Shown: positions 20,008-27,522 of the stretch, piece by piece | How the letters are laid out: every line of letters starts with the position of its first letter | Position numbering within the stretch: the first letter of the stretch is position 1 | Source of the DNA: an uncultured Cellulosilyticum sp. | Lineage (GTDB): Bacteria > Bacillota > Clostridia > Lachnospirales > Cellulosilyticaceae | Assembly: GCA_934725855.1 (NCBI GenBank) | Contig: CAKVCL010000004.1 | Span: 62,001-126,000 of the forward strand | Direction of reading: 5' to 3' | Length of the DNA stretch: 64,000 nucleotides | Notes under the pieces: generated by a model | The model's input: only the letters and a program-made list of their open reading frames with translations | What the model was told of the DNA's origin: nothing | Database searches by the model: none | Program-made: the position numbers and the translations under genes

Positions 20008-20874
20008 CTACTCTACAATAATGCCTTCTTGTTTTAATAGCTGATAAACCTTTTCATAAGCATCTATTTTTAATCCTGTCCATATTTCAAAACTAGAAAT
20101 CGCTTGATTAATCAGCATACCGATGCCATGTACAATTTTTAAATCATGCTTTCTCGCCCACTTTAATAGTTTCGTATCATGTGGGGTATAAACAATATCA
20201 CACACCACAAGTTCTTTAGGTGGTGTAATCTTCTCATCTATTGGGCATAAATCTTTTTGACTGCTCATACCTAATGGCGTTGTATTGATTAGAAAATCAA
20301 CCCCTTGTAAATCTTCTTCCTTTACCTCCAACCCTCTTACAACTACTTCTACTTCTTCAAAGTGACTTCTAATCTTCTGGGCTATTGCCTCTGCTTTTTG
20401 CACTGTATGATTGCAAATTGTAATCTTTCTTACGCCATGTGCGGCTAATTCTACAACGATAGCCCTGCTAGCCCCTCCTGCACCTAGTACCATTACATGT
20501 TTATTTAGAAGGCTATGCCCTTCATTTAATACAGAATTTACAAAACCTAGAGCATCCGTATTATAACCAATTAATTTGCCATGATCATTTTTAATCGTAT
20601 TAACAGCACCAATGATTTTTGCGTTTTTTTCAATTTCATCTAAATGCGCCATCACTTCTATTTTATGAGGAATGGTGACATTACTTCCTACTATGCCTAA
20701 CGCTCTTATGCCTTCTACAGCTTCTTTCACCCTATCAGGTGACACATCAAGACTTACATATCTTAAATTAACATCATACTCTTCGGCTAAAAAGTTATGA
20801 ATATAAGGTGAAAAACTATGGGCAACTGGATGCCCTATTAAACAAGCTAATTGCGTTTTACTATCTATTTTCAT
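20008..20874 (-). CDS. aroE: shikimate dehydrogenase
   Basis: 288 residues. NADPH-dependent reduction of 3-dehydroshikimate. Substrate residues SFSPYIHN near 20-27, catalytic Lys71 in NVTIPHKIEVM, and Asp of YNTDALGF. The NADP loop VLGAGGASRAIV lies near 128-139, and INTTPLGM and GIGMLINQA further on are typical. GGAGG site before the ATG. It sits between trp and aroF-pheA in an aromatic amino-acid cluster but appears transcribed separately. Confidence 0.95.
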   Translation of the reverse strand: MKIDSKTQLACLIGHPVAHSFSPYIHNFLAEEYDVNLRYVSLDVSPDRVKEAVEGIRALGIVGSNVTIPHKIEVMAHLDEIEKNAKIIGAVNTIKNDHGKLIGYNTDALGFVNSVLNEGHSLLNKHVMVLGAGGASRAIVVELAAHGVRKITICNHTVQKAEAIAQKIRSHFEEVEVVVRGLEVKEEDLQGVDFLINTTPLGMSSQKDLCPIDEKITPPKELVVCDIVYTPHDTKLLKWARKHDLKIVHGIGMLINQAISSFEIWTGLKIDAYEKVYQLLKQEGIIVE

Positions 20875-20982
20875 GCTTTTCCTCCATAACTGTATTTTAC
20901 ATGCTTCTTTTGCTTATAACTTTTTATTTTAAATATGCATATTTTATTACCAATTAGATATACTATTTTTTAGTAACACTTC

Positions 20983-21029
20983 AAAAAAAAGAAGTGTATA
21001 GGCACTAAGCTTGTACACTTCTTTTTTTT
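20983..21029 (-). terminator. terminator downstream of ridA
   Basis: 16-bp inverted repeat ending in runs of eight A and eight T (20983-20998 with 21014-21029), immediately after the ridA stop codon. Confidence 0.85.
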
Positions 21030-21030
21030 A

Positions 21031-21405
21031 CTATAAAGTTGCAATCACTTCAATTTCTACTTTTGCGCCTTTTGGTAAATTTGCTACTTCTACAGCACTT
21101 CTTGCTGGATATGGTTTTGTAAAGTGTTTACCATATACTTCATTAACTGCTACAAAATCATTAATATCTGCAAGGAAAACGGTTGTTTTAACCACATTGT
21201 CAATGCTTGAACCAGCTTCTTCTAGTACTGCCTTAAGGTTTTGAATAGATTGTTCAGCTTGCTCGGCTGCTGTTTCACCTTGAAGAACACCTTGTGCATT
21301 CATGCCAAGTTGTCCTGATGTATAAACCATTCCATTTGCAACAATTGCTTGTGAATATGGTCCTATGGCTTCTGGTGCTTTATCTGTATATACGCTTACT
21401 TTCAT
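21031..21405 (-). CDS. ridA: RidA family reactive enamine/imine deaminase
   Basis: 124 residues from the chosen start, normal RidA length. Hydrolyses reactive 2-aminoacrylate-type intermediates from PLP enzymes. APEAIGPYSQAI at the N-terminus and the substrate arginine in YPARSAVEVANLP (near residue 105) are diagnostic. The frame continues 20 codons upstream, but GGAGG stands 8 bases before the ATG at 21405. A consensus promoter lies at 21437-21465. Placed beside PLP and aromatic biosynthesis genes, which suits a detoxifying role. Confidence 0.93.
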   Translation of the reverse strand: MKVSVYTDKAPEAIGPYSQAIVANGMVYTSGQLGMNAQGVLQGETAAEQAEQSIQNLKAVLEEAGSSIDNVVKTTVFLADINDFVAVNEVYGKHFTKPYPARSAVEVANLPKGAKVEIEVIATL

Positions 21406-21436
21406 CTTCATTTCCTCCAATACTTGAATTTCTTTT

Positions 21437-21465
21437 ATTATATGTAATCCTTCTTTGAACTTCAA
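21437..21465 (-). promoter_or_regulatory. sigma-A promoter of ridA
   Basis: TTGAAG (21465-21460), 17-bp spacer, TATAAT (21442-21437). Confidence 0.75.
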
Positions 21466-21496
21466 GCTTATGCGTTATAATTTCCCAAACATTTAA

Positions 21497-22450
21497 TTAA
21501 TCCTCATCACATTGCTTATAATTTCCTAAAATCTTAAAATAGCTGCATTGATTCATAATCTGACTTAAAGCAATGAGTACATTAGCTTGTTGTAAGTTTC
21601 CTTCAAAATCAGCAAAGAAGTAATAATTCCATTTCTGGTCTAATAGTGGTCTAGATTGAATTTTAAGGAGATTTAATCCATTATGAGCAAAATGACCTAA
21701 TATATTATAAAGTGCTCCACTACAGTGTTCTGTGCTAAAAACAATGCTGATTTTATCACAGCTTTCGGTGATATTCATTTTGTTAGCTAAAACAATAAAT
21801 CGGGTATAATTATTTTTATTAAAATTGATACTAGACTCTAATATTTCTAATCCATATAATTTGGCAGCTCTTTTACTTCCTATTGCAGCTTTTGTCTTAT
21901 CTTTCATATCTGCTACATACTTGCAAGCTGTTGCTGTATTAACAAATGGACAAGGTTTCATCTTACTATGTTCTTTTAAAAAGACTTTACTTTGATTTAA
22001 TCCTTGTGGGTGAGAATATACCTCTTCAATATCCTCTATTTTTGTTCCAGGTACTGCTAATAAATTATGCTCAATTTTTATACTTTGTTCGCCCACAATA
22101 TAAAGTTCATTGTTCTTAATCAAGTCATAGGTGTCAAATACTTCTCCCGCACTAGAATTTTCAATAGGAAGTACGCCATAGTCAATTTTTCCTTCTAGTA
22201 GTGCTTCAATAACATCTTCAAAAGCATCATGTGCTACGATTTTTGACCATTTTCCATTGAAATATGTATCGGTTGCTTGTTCACCATAAGCTCCTGGTAC
22301 CCCTTGGAAACCTACTACTGGATTTTTCACTGCCTCCGTATTAATGCCTTCTTCTATTTGGCATAGTATGTGCTGATTATGCTCATATAAATTTTCAATA
22401 GATATGTTTAGCTTTCTTGTTATACCCGTATATTGCTCTTCGTTTTCCAT
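21497..22450 (-). CDS. pheA: prephenate dehydratase
   Basis: 317 residues. Converts prephenate to phenylpyruvate, the committed Phe step. The dehydratase domain begins near residue 45 with VGFQGVPGAYGEQA, continues with LPIENSSAGEVFDTYDLI and ends with NNYTRFIVLA (the catalytic TRF motif). A C-terminal ACT domain (about 230-310) carries KIQSRPLLD, the Phe feedback site. The first 44 residues are an extension too short for a chorismate mutase domain and without its motifs. No chorismate mutase gene is seen in the window. Start and stop overlap aroF (TAATG), so the two are co-translated under one attenuator. Confidence 0.95.
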   Translation of the reverse strand: MENEEQYTGITRKLNISIENLYEHNQHILCQIEEGINTEAVKNPVVGFQGVPGAYGEQATDTYFNGKWSKIVAHDAFEDVIEALLEGKIDYGVLPIENSSAGEVFDTYDLIKNNELYIVGEQSIKIEHNLLAVPGTKIEDIEEVYSHPQGLNQSKVFLKEHSKMKPCPFVNTATACKYVADMKDKTKAAIGSKRAAKLYGLEILESSINFNKNNYTRFIVLANKMNITESCDKISIVFSTEHCSGALYNILGHFAHNGLNLLKIQSRPLLDQKWNYYFFADFEGNLQQANVLIALSQIMNQCSYFKILGNYKQCDED

Positions 22451-23478
22451 TATTTCACCCCACTAATTTTTCGTCCTTCAACTGCTGCATATTTTTCGGC
22501 CTTTTTCATAATATCAGTAAATTGCTCTGGTGTCACGGATTGTGGTCCATCGCAAAGTGCTTTTGCAGGATCATTATGTACTTCAATAATTAATCCATCA
22601 GCTCCAGCGGCAATAGCTGCCATACACATTGGTTTCACCATTTCTCTACGTCCCGTTGCGTGACTTGGGTCAATGATGATTGGTAAATGGCTAAGTTTCT
22701 TGATTGCTGGTATAGCTGATAAATCTAAAATATTACGCGTATAAGTCTCAAATGTACGAATACCTCTTTCACATAATATGACTTCACTATTACCACCCGC
22801 CATAATGTATTCAGCTGACATAATCCATTCTTCAATTGTCGCTGATAGGCCTCTCTTTAACAAAATAGGCTTTCTGATTTGTCCAAGTTGCTTTAGAAGG
22901 GCAAAGTTTTGCATGTTTCTAGCGCCTACTTGAATAATATCTACATCCTGAACAAATTTATCTAATGTATAGGGATCCATAATCTCTGTAACAATTGGAA
23001 GCCCTGTTTCTTTTCTCGCAATCTTTAATAACTCTAATCCCTGAGCCTCTAATCCTTGGAAAGAATAAGGTGAAGTACGAGGTTTGTATGCACCTCCTCT
23101 AAGGAAAGTGGCACCTGCCTCCTTTACTGCCTTAGCCACTTCTACAATTTGTGCTTCACTTTCTACAGAGCAAGGCCCTGCAATAACAGCCAAATCGCCC
23201 CCACCAACTTTTCTTCCTCCGATTTCAAAAATACTATCATCTGGATGAAATGCTCTATTTGCCTTTTTAAATGGCTCCTTGACACGCATAACTTTTTCAA
23301 TACGTGAATCTCTTTGAATATCATCAATTTCTATAGCTGAAGCATCTCCAATAATGCCAAGTACTGTGCAAGCACTTCCATTGATTTCTTGAATTTGAAT
23401 AGGATAGCTTGCTGTTAATTCCCCAATTAATCTTTGTGTTTCTTCCTGTGAGACATTATTTTTCATTACAATAACCAT
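22450..23478 (-). CDS. aroF: 3-deoxy-7-phosphoheptulonate (DAHP) synthase
   Basis: 342 residues from the chosen start. First step of the shikimate pathway, joining PEP and erythrose 4-phosphate. The N-terminal 70-80 residues are a ferredoxin-like regulatory domain. The barrel starts near VIAGPCSVES and has GGAYKPRTSPYSFQG, ILLKRG and PSHATGRR, with metal and substrate residues in place. This is the Thermotoga/Bacillus-type enzyme, whose N-terminal domain mediates allosteric control. The frame is open from 23505, but AGGAGG precedes the ATG at 23478. Expression is probably set by the leader-peptide attenuator just upstream. Confidence 0.96.
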   Translation of the reverse strand: MVIVMKNNVSQEETQRLIGELTASYPIQIQEINGSACTVLGIIGDASAIEIDDIQRDSRIEKVMRVKEPFKKANRAFHPDDSIFEIGGRKVGGGDLAVIAGPCSVESEAQIVEVAKAVKEAGATFLRGGAYKPRTSPYSFQGLEAQGLELLKIARKETGLPIVTEIMDPYTLDKFVQDVDIIQVGARNMQNFALLKQLGQIRKPILLKRGLSATIEEWIMSAEYIMAGGNSEVILCERGIRTFETYTRNILDLSAIPAIKKLSHLPIIIDPSHATGRREMVKPMCMAAIAAGADGLIIEVHNDPAKALCDGPQSVTPEQFTDIMKKAEKYAAVEGRKISGVK

Positions 23479-23542
23479 TTGATTTCCTCCTATGTGGACT
23501 TTCATCCGTTAGTATTTTATCTATTAACAATTTATTCACTAA

Positions 23543-23579
23543 AAAAGGTCTTACGCTTCTTTCAAGCATAAGACCTTTT
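23543..23579 (-). terminator. attenuator terminator in the aroF-pheA leader
   Basis: 16-bp stem (23579-23564 with 23558-23543, one G-U pair, loop GAAAG) followed by T residues on the minus strand, 64 bp before the aroF start. It lies between the leader ORF and aroF, where a terminator would otherwise block the gene. Part of its 5' arm and loop can instead pair with the end of the leader ORF. Confidence 0.88.
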
Positions 23580-23624
23580 CTTTTTTACAAGAGATATACG
23601 ACTAAGTTAAGCTATGCTTAAAAG
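23559..23624 (-). promoter_or_regulatory. antiterminator pairing of the aroF-pheA leader
   Basis: Minus-strand segment CTTTTAAGCATAG (23624-23612, leader codons 39-43) can form 13 contiguous pairs, two of them G-U, with TTATGCTTGAAAG (23571-23559). That second segment covers eight stem bases and the loop of the terminator. The two structures are mutually exclusive. Confidence 0.7.
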
Positions 23625-23738
23625 CTCTATATAATTTTGTTTGCAGCAAAAATAGCTAGCGCTAAAATAAAAGTAGCCCCAGCTAAAGAAAAAAGTATTA
23701 AATTTTGCCGTAACCCATTTTAATAAAGCTTTCATCAT
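23607..23738 (-). CDS. aromatic-residue-rich leader peptide of aroF-pheA
   Basis: 43 codons plus stop, preceded by GGAAGGAG. Tandem ATGs are at 23738 and 23735; the second has the better spacing. Codons 8-36 hold 7 Phe, 4 Tyr and 2 Trp, concentrated at codons 16-30 (FFFSWGYFYFSASYF). The remainder is ordinary. It is followed by a terminator and an alternative pairing that uses its last five sense codons. This is the layout of a ribosome-mediated transcription attenuator: stalling at aromatic codons would free the antiterminator segment. No homologue is recognised; the function is inferred from design. Confidence 0.8.
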   Translation of the reverse strand: MMKALLKWVTAKFNTFFFSWGYFYFSASYFCCKQNYIELLSIA

Positions 23739-23794
23739 CTATCTCCTTCCTCACATTATCCTACAAATTTCATGATTTCAATTAAATTATGTAC

Positions 23795-23823
23795 ATTATA
23801 GTTTTTTTACAAACTCTTGTCAA
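23795..23823 (-). promoter_or_regulatory. consensus sigma-A promoter of the aroF-pheA leader
   Basis: TTGACA (23823-23818), 17-bp spacer, TATAAT (23800-23795): a perfect match to both hexamers. Transcription would start near 23788, 50 bases before the leader ORF. Confidence 0.92.
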
Positions 23824-23889
23824 ATACTTTTTATTTTCTTTCGAATCATCTATTATCCTAAACAGTGTGCTTAATGATTGATAAAAGAA

Positions 23890-23930
23890 AAAACCAAGTA
23901 TTATTAGCTTTCGCTAACTTACTTGGCTTT
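23890..23930 (-). terminator. terminator of rsmA
   Basis: Hairpin CCAAGTAAGTTAGC / GCTAATAATACTTGG with GAAA loop (about 23894-23926), followed by TTTTTTCTTTT on the minus strand, 18 bp after the rsmA stop. Confidence 0.88.
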
Positions 23931-23943
23931 TATCTTTTATGGC

Positions 23944-24810
23944 TTATCTATTGGCATCAATAAAATCAGATAGCCTTGCAAAATCTTCTATAGATAATGT
24001 TTCTCCCCTAGTTTGCGCACCAATACCACTTTCATCTAGAAGCTCCTTTAATTTCTCTTTTTCAATTCCAAGCTCACCATGGGCGGCTAAAGTATTAAGA
24101 AGTGTTTTTCTACGAAGTAAAAAGGCAGCCTTGATGATTCTAAACAGCTGTTTGGTGTTTCCCACTTGTACAGGTGGCTCATCATGTAATTTAAGCTGAA
24201 TAACAGCAGAGTCCACATTTGGCCTTGGAATAAAGCAATTTCTTGGCACATTAGCCACAAGGTACGTTTCTGAGAAATAGTTAACAGAAACCGTAATCGC
24301 CCCATATTGCTTGCTTCCTGGTTTAGAAGCCAAGCGATCTGCGACCTCTTTTTGTACCATAACTGTAATACTTTCAATGTTTAGCTCATTTTCTAAAAGT
24401 GCCATAATAATTGGGGTAGTAATATAATAAGGCAGGTTGGCTACAACTTTTACTTTTCTATTCGGTGACTCTTCTTCGATTAATTTTTTTAGGTCTACCT
24501 TTAAGACATCTTTATGAATCAGTTTAAAGTTTGAACAAGCTCCAAATTGTTCTGTAAGAATAGGAATTAATTGGTCATCAATCTCTATGGAAATTACTTT
24601 ACCTGCATTTTCAATTAATGCCTGTGTGACACTTCCGATACCAGGTCCAATTTCTATCACACAGTCTTCCTCTGTAATATCTGCCGAACGAATGATTTTA
24701 TCTAACACATGTGGGTCAATTAAAAAGTTTTGTCCAAATTTCTTTTGAAAAGCAAAAGGGTATTTACTAATCACTGCCTTGGTGCCTTCCACTGTTGCTA
24801 TCTTTTGCAT
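23944..24810 (-). CDS. rsmA: 16S rRNA (adenine1518-N6/adenine1519-N6)-dimethyltransferase
   Basis: 288 residues (KsgA). Dimethylates the two adjacent adenines of 16S rRNA helix 45 during 30S maturation. FGQNFLID near residues 24-31, SAM loop EIGPGIGSVT near 52-61, and catalytic NLPYYITTPI near 126-135 are all present. It follows the amino-acid ABC importer by 115 bp and may partly share its transcript, although that spacer holds an imperfect hairpin. Confidence 0.96.
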   Translation of the reverse strand: MQKIATVEGTKAVISKYPFAFQKKFGQNFLIDPHVLDKIIRSADITEEDCVIEIGPGIGSVTQALIENAGKVISIEIDDQLIPILTEQFGACSNFKLIHKDVLKVDLKKLIEEESPNRKVKVVANLPYYITTPIIMALLENELNIESITVMVQKEVADRLASKPGSKQYGAITVSVNYFSETYLVANVPRNCFIPRPNVDSAVIQLKLHDEPPVQVGNTKQLFRIIKAAFLLRRKTLLNTLAAHGELGIEKEKLKELLDESGIGAQTRGETLSIEDFARLSDFIDANR

Positions 24811-24925
24811 AAGTATACGCTCCTTATTAGTTTATGCCTCTATCATATCATAGAGCGCTACTAATTCCTAGGTGAAAAGCCGCTTCTTGGTCTGCTTTCG
24901 CCTCTAACTTTTTATTTAACCTTAT

Positions 24926-25663
24926 TTAACCTTCTAAGACACGTTTTAAAAATTCACGAGTACGCTCTTGTTTTGGCGCTTCAAATATTTCTTCTGGTGT
25001 GCCTTCTTCTGCAATAACCCCTTTATCCATAAATACCACACGGTCAGATACTTCTCGTGCAAATCCCATTTCATGAGTTACCACAAGCATTGTAAGGCCA
25101 GATTCTGCTAACTCCTTCATTACTTTAAGCACCTCACCCACCATTTCTGGGTCTAAGGCAGAAGTAGGTTCATCAAACAAAAGAACTTCTGGCTCCATAG
25201 AAAGTGCTCTCGCTATGGCTACACGCTGCTTTTGTCCACCCGAAAGTTGTTTTGGCTTAGCATGAATATATTGCTCCATACCAACCGTTCTTAGATAGCG
25301 TAGTGCAATTTCTTCTGCTTCTTTTTGAGAACGCTTTAGTACTTTTACTTGCGCTACTGTACAGTTTTTTAATACATCATGGTTATTAAATAAGTTAAAT
25401 TGTTGAAATACCATGCCGAGCTTGGTTCTATACTCGTGAATATTATGCTTACCCTCTAAAATATTCGTACCATTATAAATGATTTCTCCACCACTTGGTT
25501 TTTCAAGTAAATTCACACAACGAAGCAAGGTAGATTTTCCTGAACCTGAAGAACCAATAATACATACAACTTCCCCTTTATTAACTGAGAAATCAATATC
25601 CTTTAAAACTTCATGCGTTCCGAAGGATTTATTTAAATGTTTAATTTCAATGACTTTCTCCAT
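24926..25663 (-). CDS. polar amino-acid ABC transporter, ATPase subunit
   Basis: 245 residues, GlnQ/ArtM type. Walker [11 protein letters not shown] near 37-46, Q-loop VFQQFNLF near 88, signature LSGGQKQR near 141 and Walker [13 protein letters not shown] near 161, followed by the H-loop VTHEMGFA. Completes an operon with a permease (12 bp upstream) and a binding protein. The family imports glutamine, cystine, histidine or similar polar amino acids; the exact substrate cannot be told. Confidence 0.95.
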   Translation of the reverse strand: MEKVIEIKHLNKSFGTHEVLKDIDFSVNKGEVVCIIGSSGSGKSTLLRCVNLLEKPSGGEIIYNGTNILEGKHNIHEYRTKLGMVFQQFNLFNNHDVLKNCTVAQVKVLKRSQKEAEEIALRYLRTVGMEQYIHAKPKQLSGGQKQRVAIARALSMEPEVLLFDEPTSALDPEMVGEVLKVMKELAESGLTMLVVTHEMGFAREVSDRVVFMDKGVIAEEGTPEEIFEAPKQERTREFLKRVLEG

Positions 25664-25675
25664 TTTCCTATCCTC

Positions 25676-26446
25676 CTACATTCTTCCCACATTTTTTTCA
25701 TGTTTTAAGGCTTCTTCTGGTGTTAAGACTTGCATTTGATTCATCGTATAATTCTCAGGTCCATCTAATTTCTTTTCTATGTATCGTAAAATTCTGGTGA
25801 CTATAAAAGTCATGATAAAATATAAAATACAAGCTACAAAGAAGGATTCAAAATATCTAAAGTTATTTCCAGCTACTGATTTTGTAGCAAAGAACAACTC
25901 ATTGACACTAATGACATTTAAGACAGATGTATCTTTAATGTTAACAACAAATTCGTTACCTGTTGCTGGTAATATATTTCTAACCACTTGAGGGAGCACC
26001 ACATTCATCATGGTTTGAATATGATTCATGCCCAATGCTTCTGCTGCTTCAAATTGGCCTTTATCAACCGAAATAATCCCCCCACGAACAATCTCTGCCA
26101 TATAAGCACCCGTATTAATAGAGACAATGAAAATAGCAGCTCCTAATACGTTCATATCTACATTAAAGGCTAATGCTGAGCCATAGTAAATAACCATAGC
26201 TTGTACAATCATGGGTGTTCCACGAAAGAACTCTACATATGCTGATAAAATAACATTGATTACTTTTAATAAACCTTTCATTACGCCCTTTTCTGGCATA
26301 GGAATGGTACGAACCACACCTATTAATAAGCCAATGATTGAACCTAATACGGTTCCTATCATGGCAATTAGCAGTGTAATGCCTGCTCCTCTAAGAAACA
26401 TGGGGCCATTATCTGAAACTATTTTTATAATCCACTCTAAACTCAT
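25676..26446 (-). CDS. polar amino-acid ABC transporter, permease
   Basis: 256-residue HisM/GlnP-family permease with about five hydrophobic helices. The EAA loop EAAEALGMNHIQTMMNVVLPQ (near 133-153) contacts the ATPase, and the N-terminal part has the family pattern GAGITLLIAMIGTVLGSIIG. GGAGGG before the ATG. Only one permease gene is present, so the channel is probably a homodimer. Confidence 0.94.
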   Translation of the reverse strand: MSLEWIIKIVSDNGPMFLRGAGITLLIAMIGTVLGSIIGLLIGVVRTIPMPEKGVMKGLLKVINVILSAYVEFFRGTPMIVQAMVIYYGSALAFNVDMNVLGAAIFIVSINTGAYMAEIVRGGIISVDKGQFEAAEALGMNHIQTMMNVVLPQVVRNILPATGNEFVVNIKDTSVLNVISVNELFFATKSVAGNNFRYFESFFVACILYFIMTFIVTRILRYIEKKLDGPENYTMNQMQVLTPEEALKHEKNVGRM

Positions 26447-26469
26447 TTTGCCCTCCTAAATACCTACGC

Positions 26470-27321
26470 TTAGTTTGCAGCTGGTTGCTGTTTAATAGCT
26501 GAGTCCATAAGTACTGTACGGTCTTCTTCTGAGATTCCTGCTAAAATCTCGTTAATTTTGCTTGTAAGGTCGCTATCTTTTTGTAAACCTACAGCTATTG
26601 CTGTATCACTATCATCGGTTTGGAAACCATCTTCAAATTGAACCATAGTAAAGTTTGGATTTGCAGAAGTTGCACTAATCCCTTCAGGTCTTTCAGATAC
26701 ATACCCATCAATGACTCCTGATTCAAGGGCAACACGCATAGCTGGGAAATTATCCATTGCAGTTTGCTTAAGTACCCCATCAATTTGGTCAATGACCGTA
26801 TAGTGGAACGTATTAAGTTGTGCTGTAATCTTTGCACCTGAGAAATCTGCTAATTTAGTAGCGTTTTCATAAGCCCCACCTTTTTTAACCACCATAACTA
26901 AATCTGATTTGTAATAGTTGTCAGAGAAATCAATGGTTTGTTTACGTTCTTCTGTAGGTGACATACCCGCAATAATGGCATCAATCTTTCCTGATACTAA
27001 TGCAGGTACAAGACCATCCCATTCTGTTTTAACAACCACCAATTCTTTTCCTAAGCCATCAGCAATTTTCTTAGCAATTTGAATATCATAACCTCCTGCA
27101 TATTCACTGCTTCCTTCAATAGGAACACCGCCATTAGAGTCATCTGATTGAGTCCAGTTAAATGGTGCATAACCACATTCAAGGCCTACTTTAAATGTTT
27201 CACCTTCTGATTTCTCCAAAGCAGCTTTTCCATCAGCTCCTACACTCTTAGACCCACATCCTGTAAATAATGCAGCTCCCATTACTACCATACTTAATAC
27301 TAAAGCTAATTTCCCTTTCAT
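26470..27321 (-). CDS. polar amino-acid ABC transporter, substrate-binding lipoprotein
   Basis: 283 residues. Signal peptide with lipobox LFTGC (Cys22 after cleavage). The mature part has the SBP_bac_3 pattern LECGYAPFNW, YDIQIAKKIA, TEWDGLVPALVSGKIDAIIAGMSPT, and a late KINEILAGI. It captures ligand outside the membrane and delivers it to the permease. First gene of its operon. A good promoter with a terminator-like hairpin lies upstream (27390-27483). Confidence 0.95.
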   Translation of the reverse strand: MKGKLALVLSMVVMGAALFTGCGSKSVGADGKAALEKSEGETFKVGLECGYAPFNWTQSDDSNGGVPIEGSSEYAGGYDIQIAKKIADGLGKELVVVKTEWDGLVPALVSGKIDAIIAGMSPTEERKQTIDFSDNYYKSDLVMVVKKGGAYENATKLADFSGAKITAQLNTFHYTVIDQIDGVLKQTAMDNFPAMRVALESGVIDGYVSERPEGISATSANPNFTMVQFEDGFQTDDSDTAIAVGLQKDSDLTSKINEILAGISEEDRTVLMDSAIKQQPAAN

Positions 27322-27389
27322 TGTTATACTCCTCCTACTCTATTTTCCCTTTTCACTCCAAGTTAAAACTTTACATAAGTTCAAATAAA

Positions 27390-27435
27390 AAAGGCAATCT
27401 ACTATGGGGGATTTACGCCATTGTAAACTGCCTTT
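27390..27435 (-). terminator. terminator-like hairpin between the exporter and the importer operon
   Basis: Long stem from AAAGGCAGTTTACAATGG (27435-27418) and the pairing arm at 27407-27390, with one mismatch and two G-U pairs, followed by TTTTTT. It lies downstream of the exporter gene at 27523. It also lies downstream of a good promoter, so it could be the exporter's terminator or an attenuator for the importer. Confidence 0.75.
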
Positions 27436-27454
27436 CACATACTTAATTGAGTTT

Positions 27455-27483
27455 ATTTTATCACTGAATATATTGAAATACAA
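27455..27483 (-). promoter_or_regulatory. candidate sigma-A promoter of the amino-acid importer
   Basis: TTGTAT (27483-27478), 17-bp spacer, TAAAAT (27460-27455). The predicted start is about a dozen bases ahead of the hairpin at 27435-27390. Confidence 0.6.
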
Positions 27484-27522
27484 GATATTTTTCTACTATT
27501 TCTTTCAATTTATCACTATTTT

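Noticed and set aside
23506..23823. T-box upstream of aroF
   Set aside because: No T-box core sequence (GGTGG-ACCGCG type) and no stem I pattern; the leader ORF with attenuator explains the structure better.
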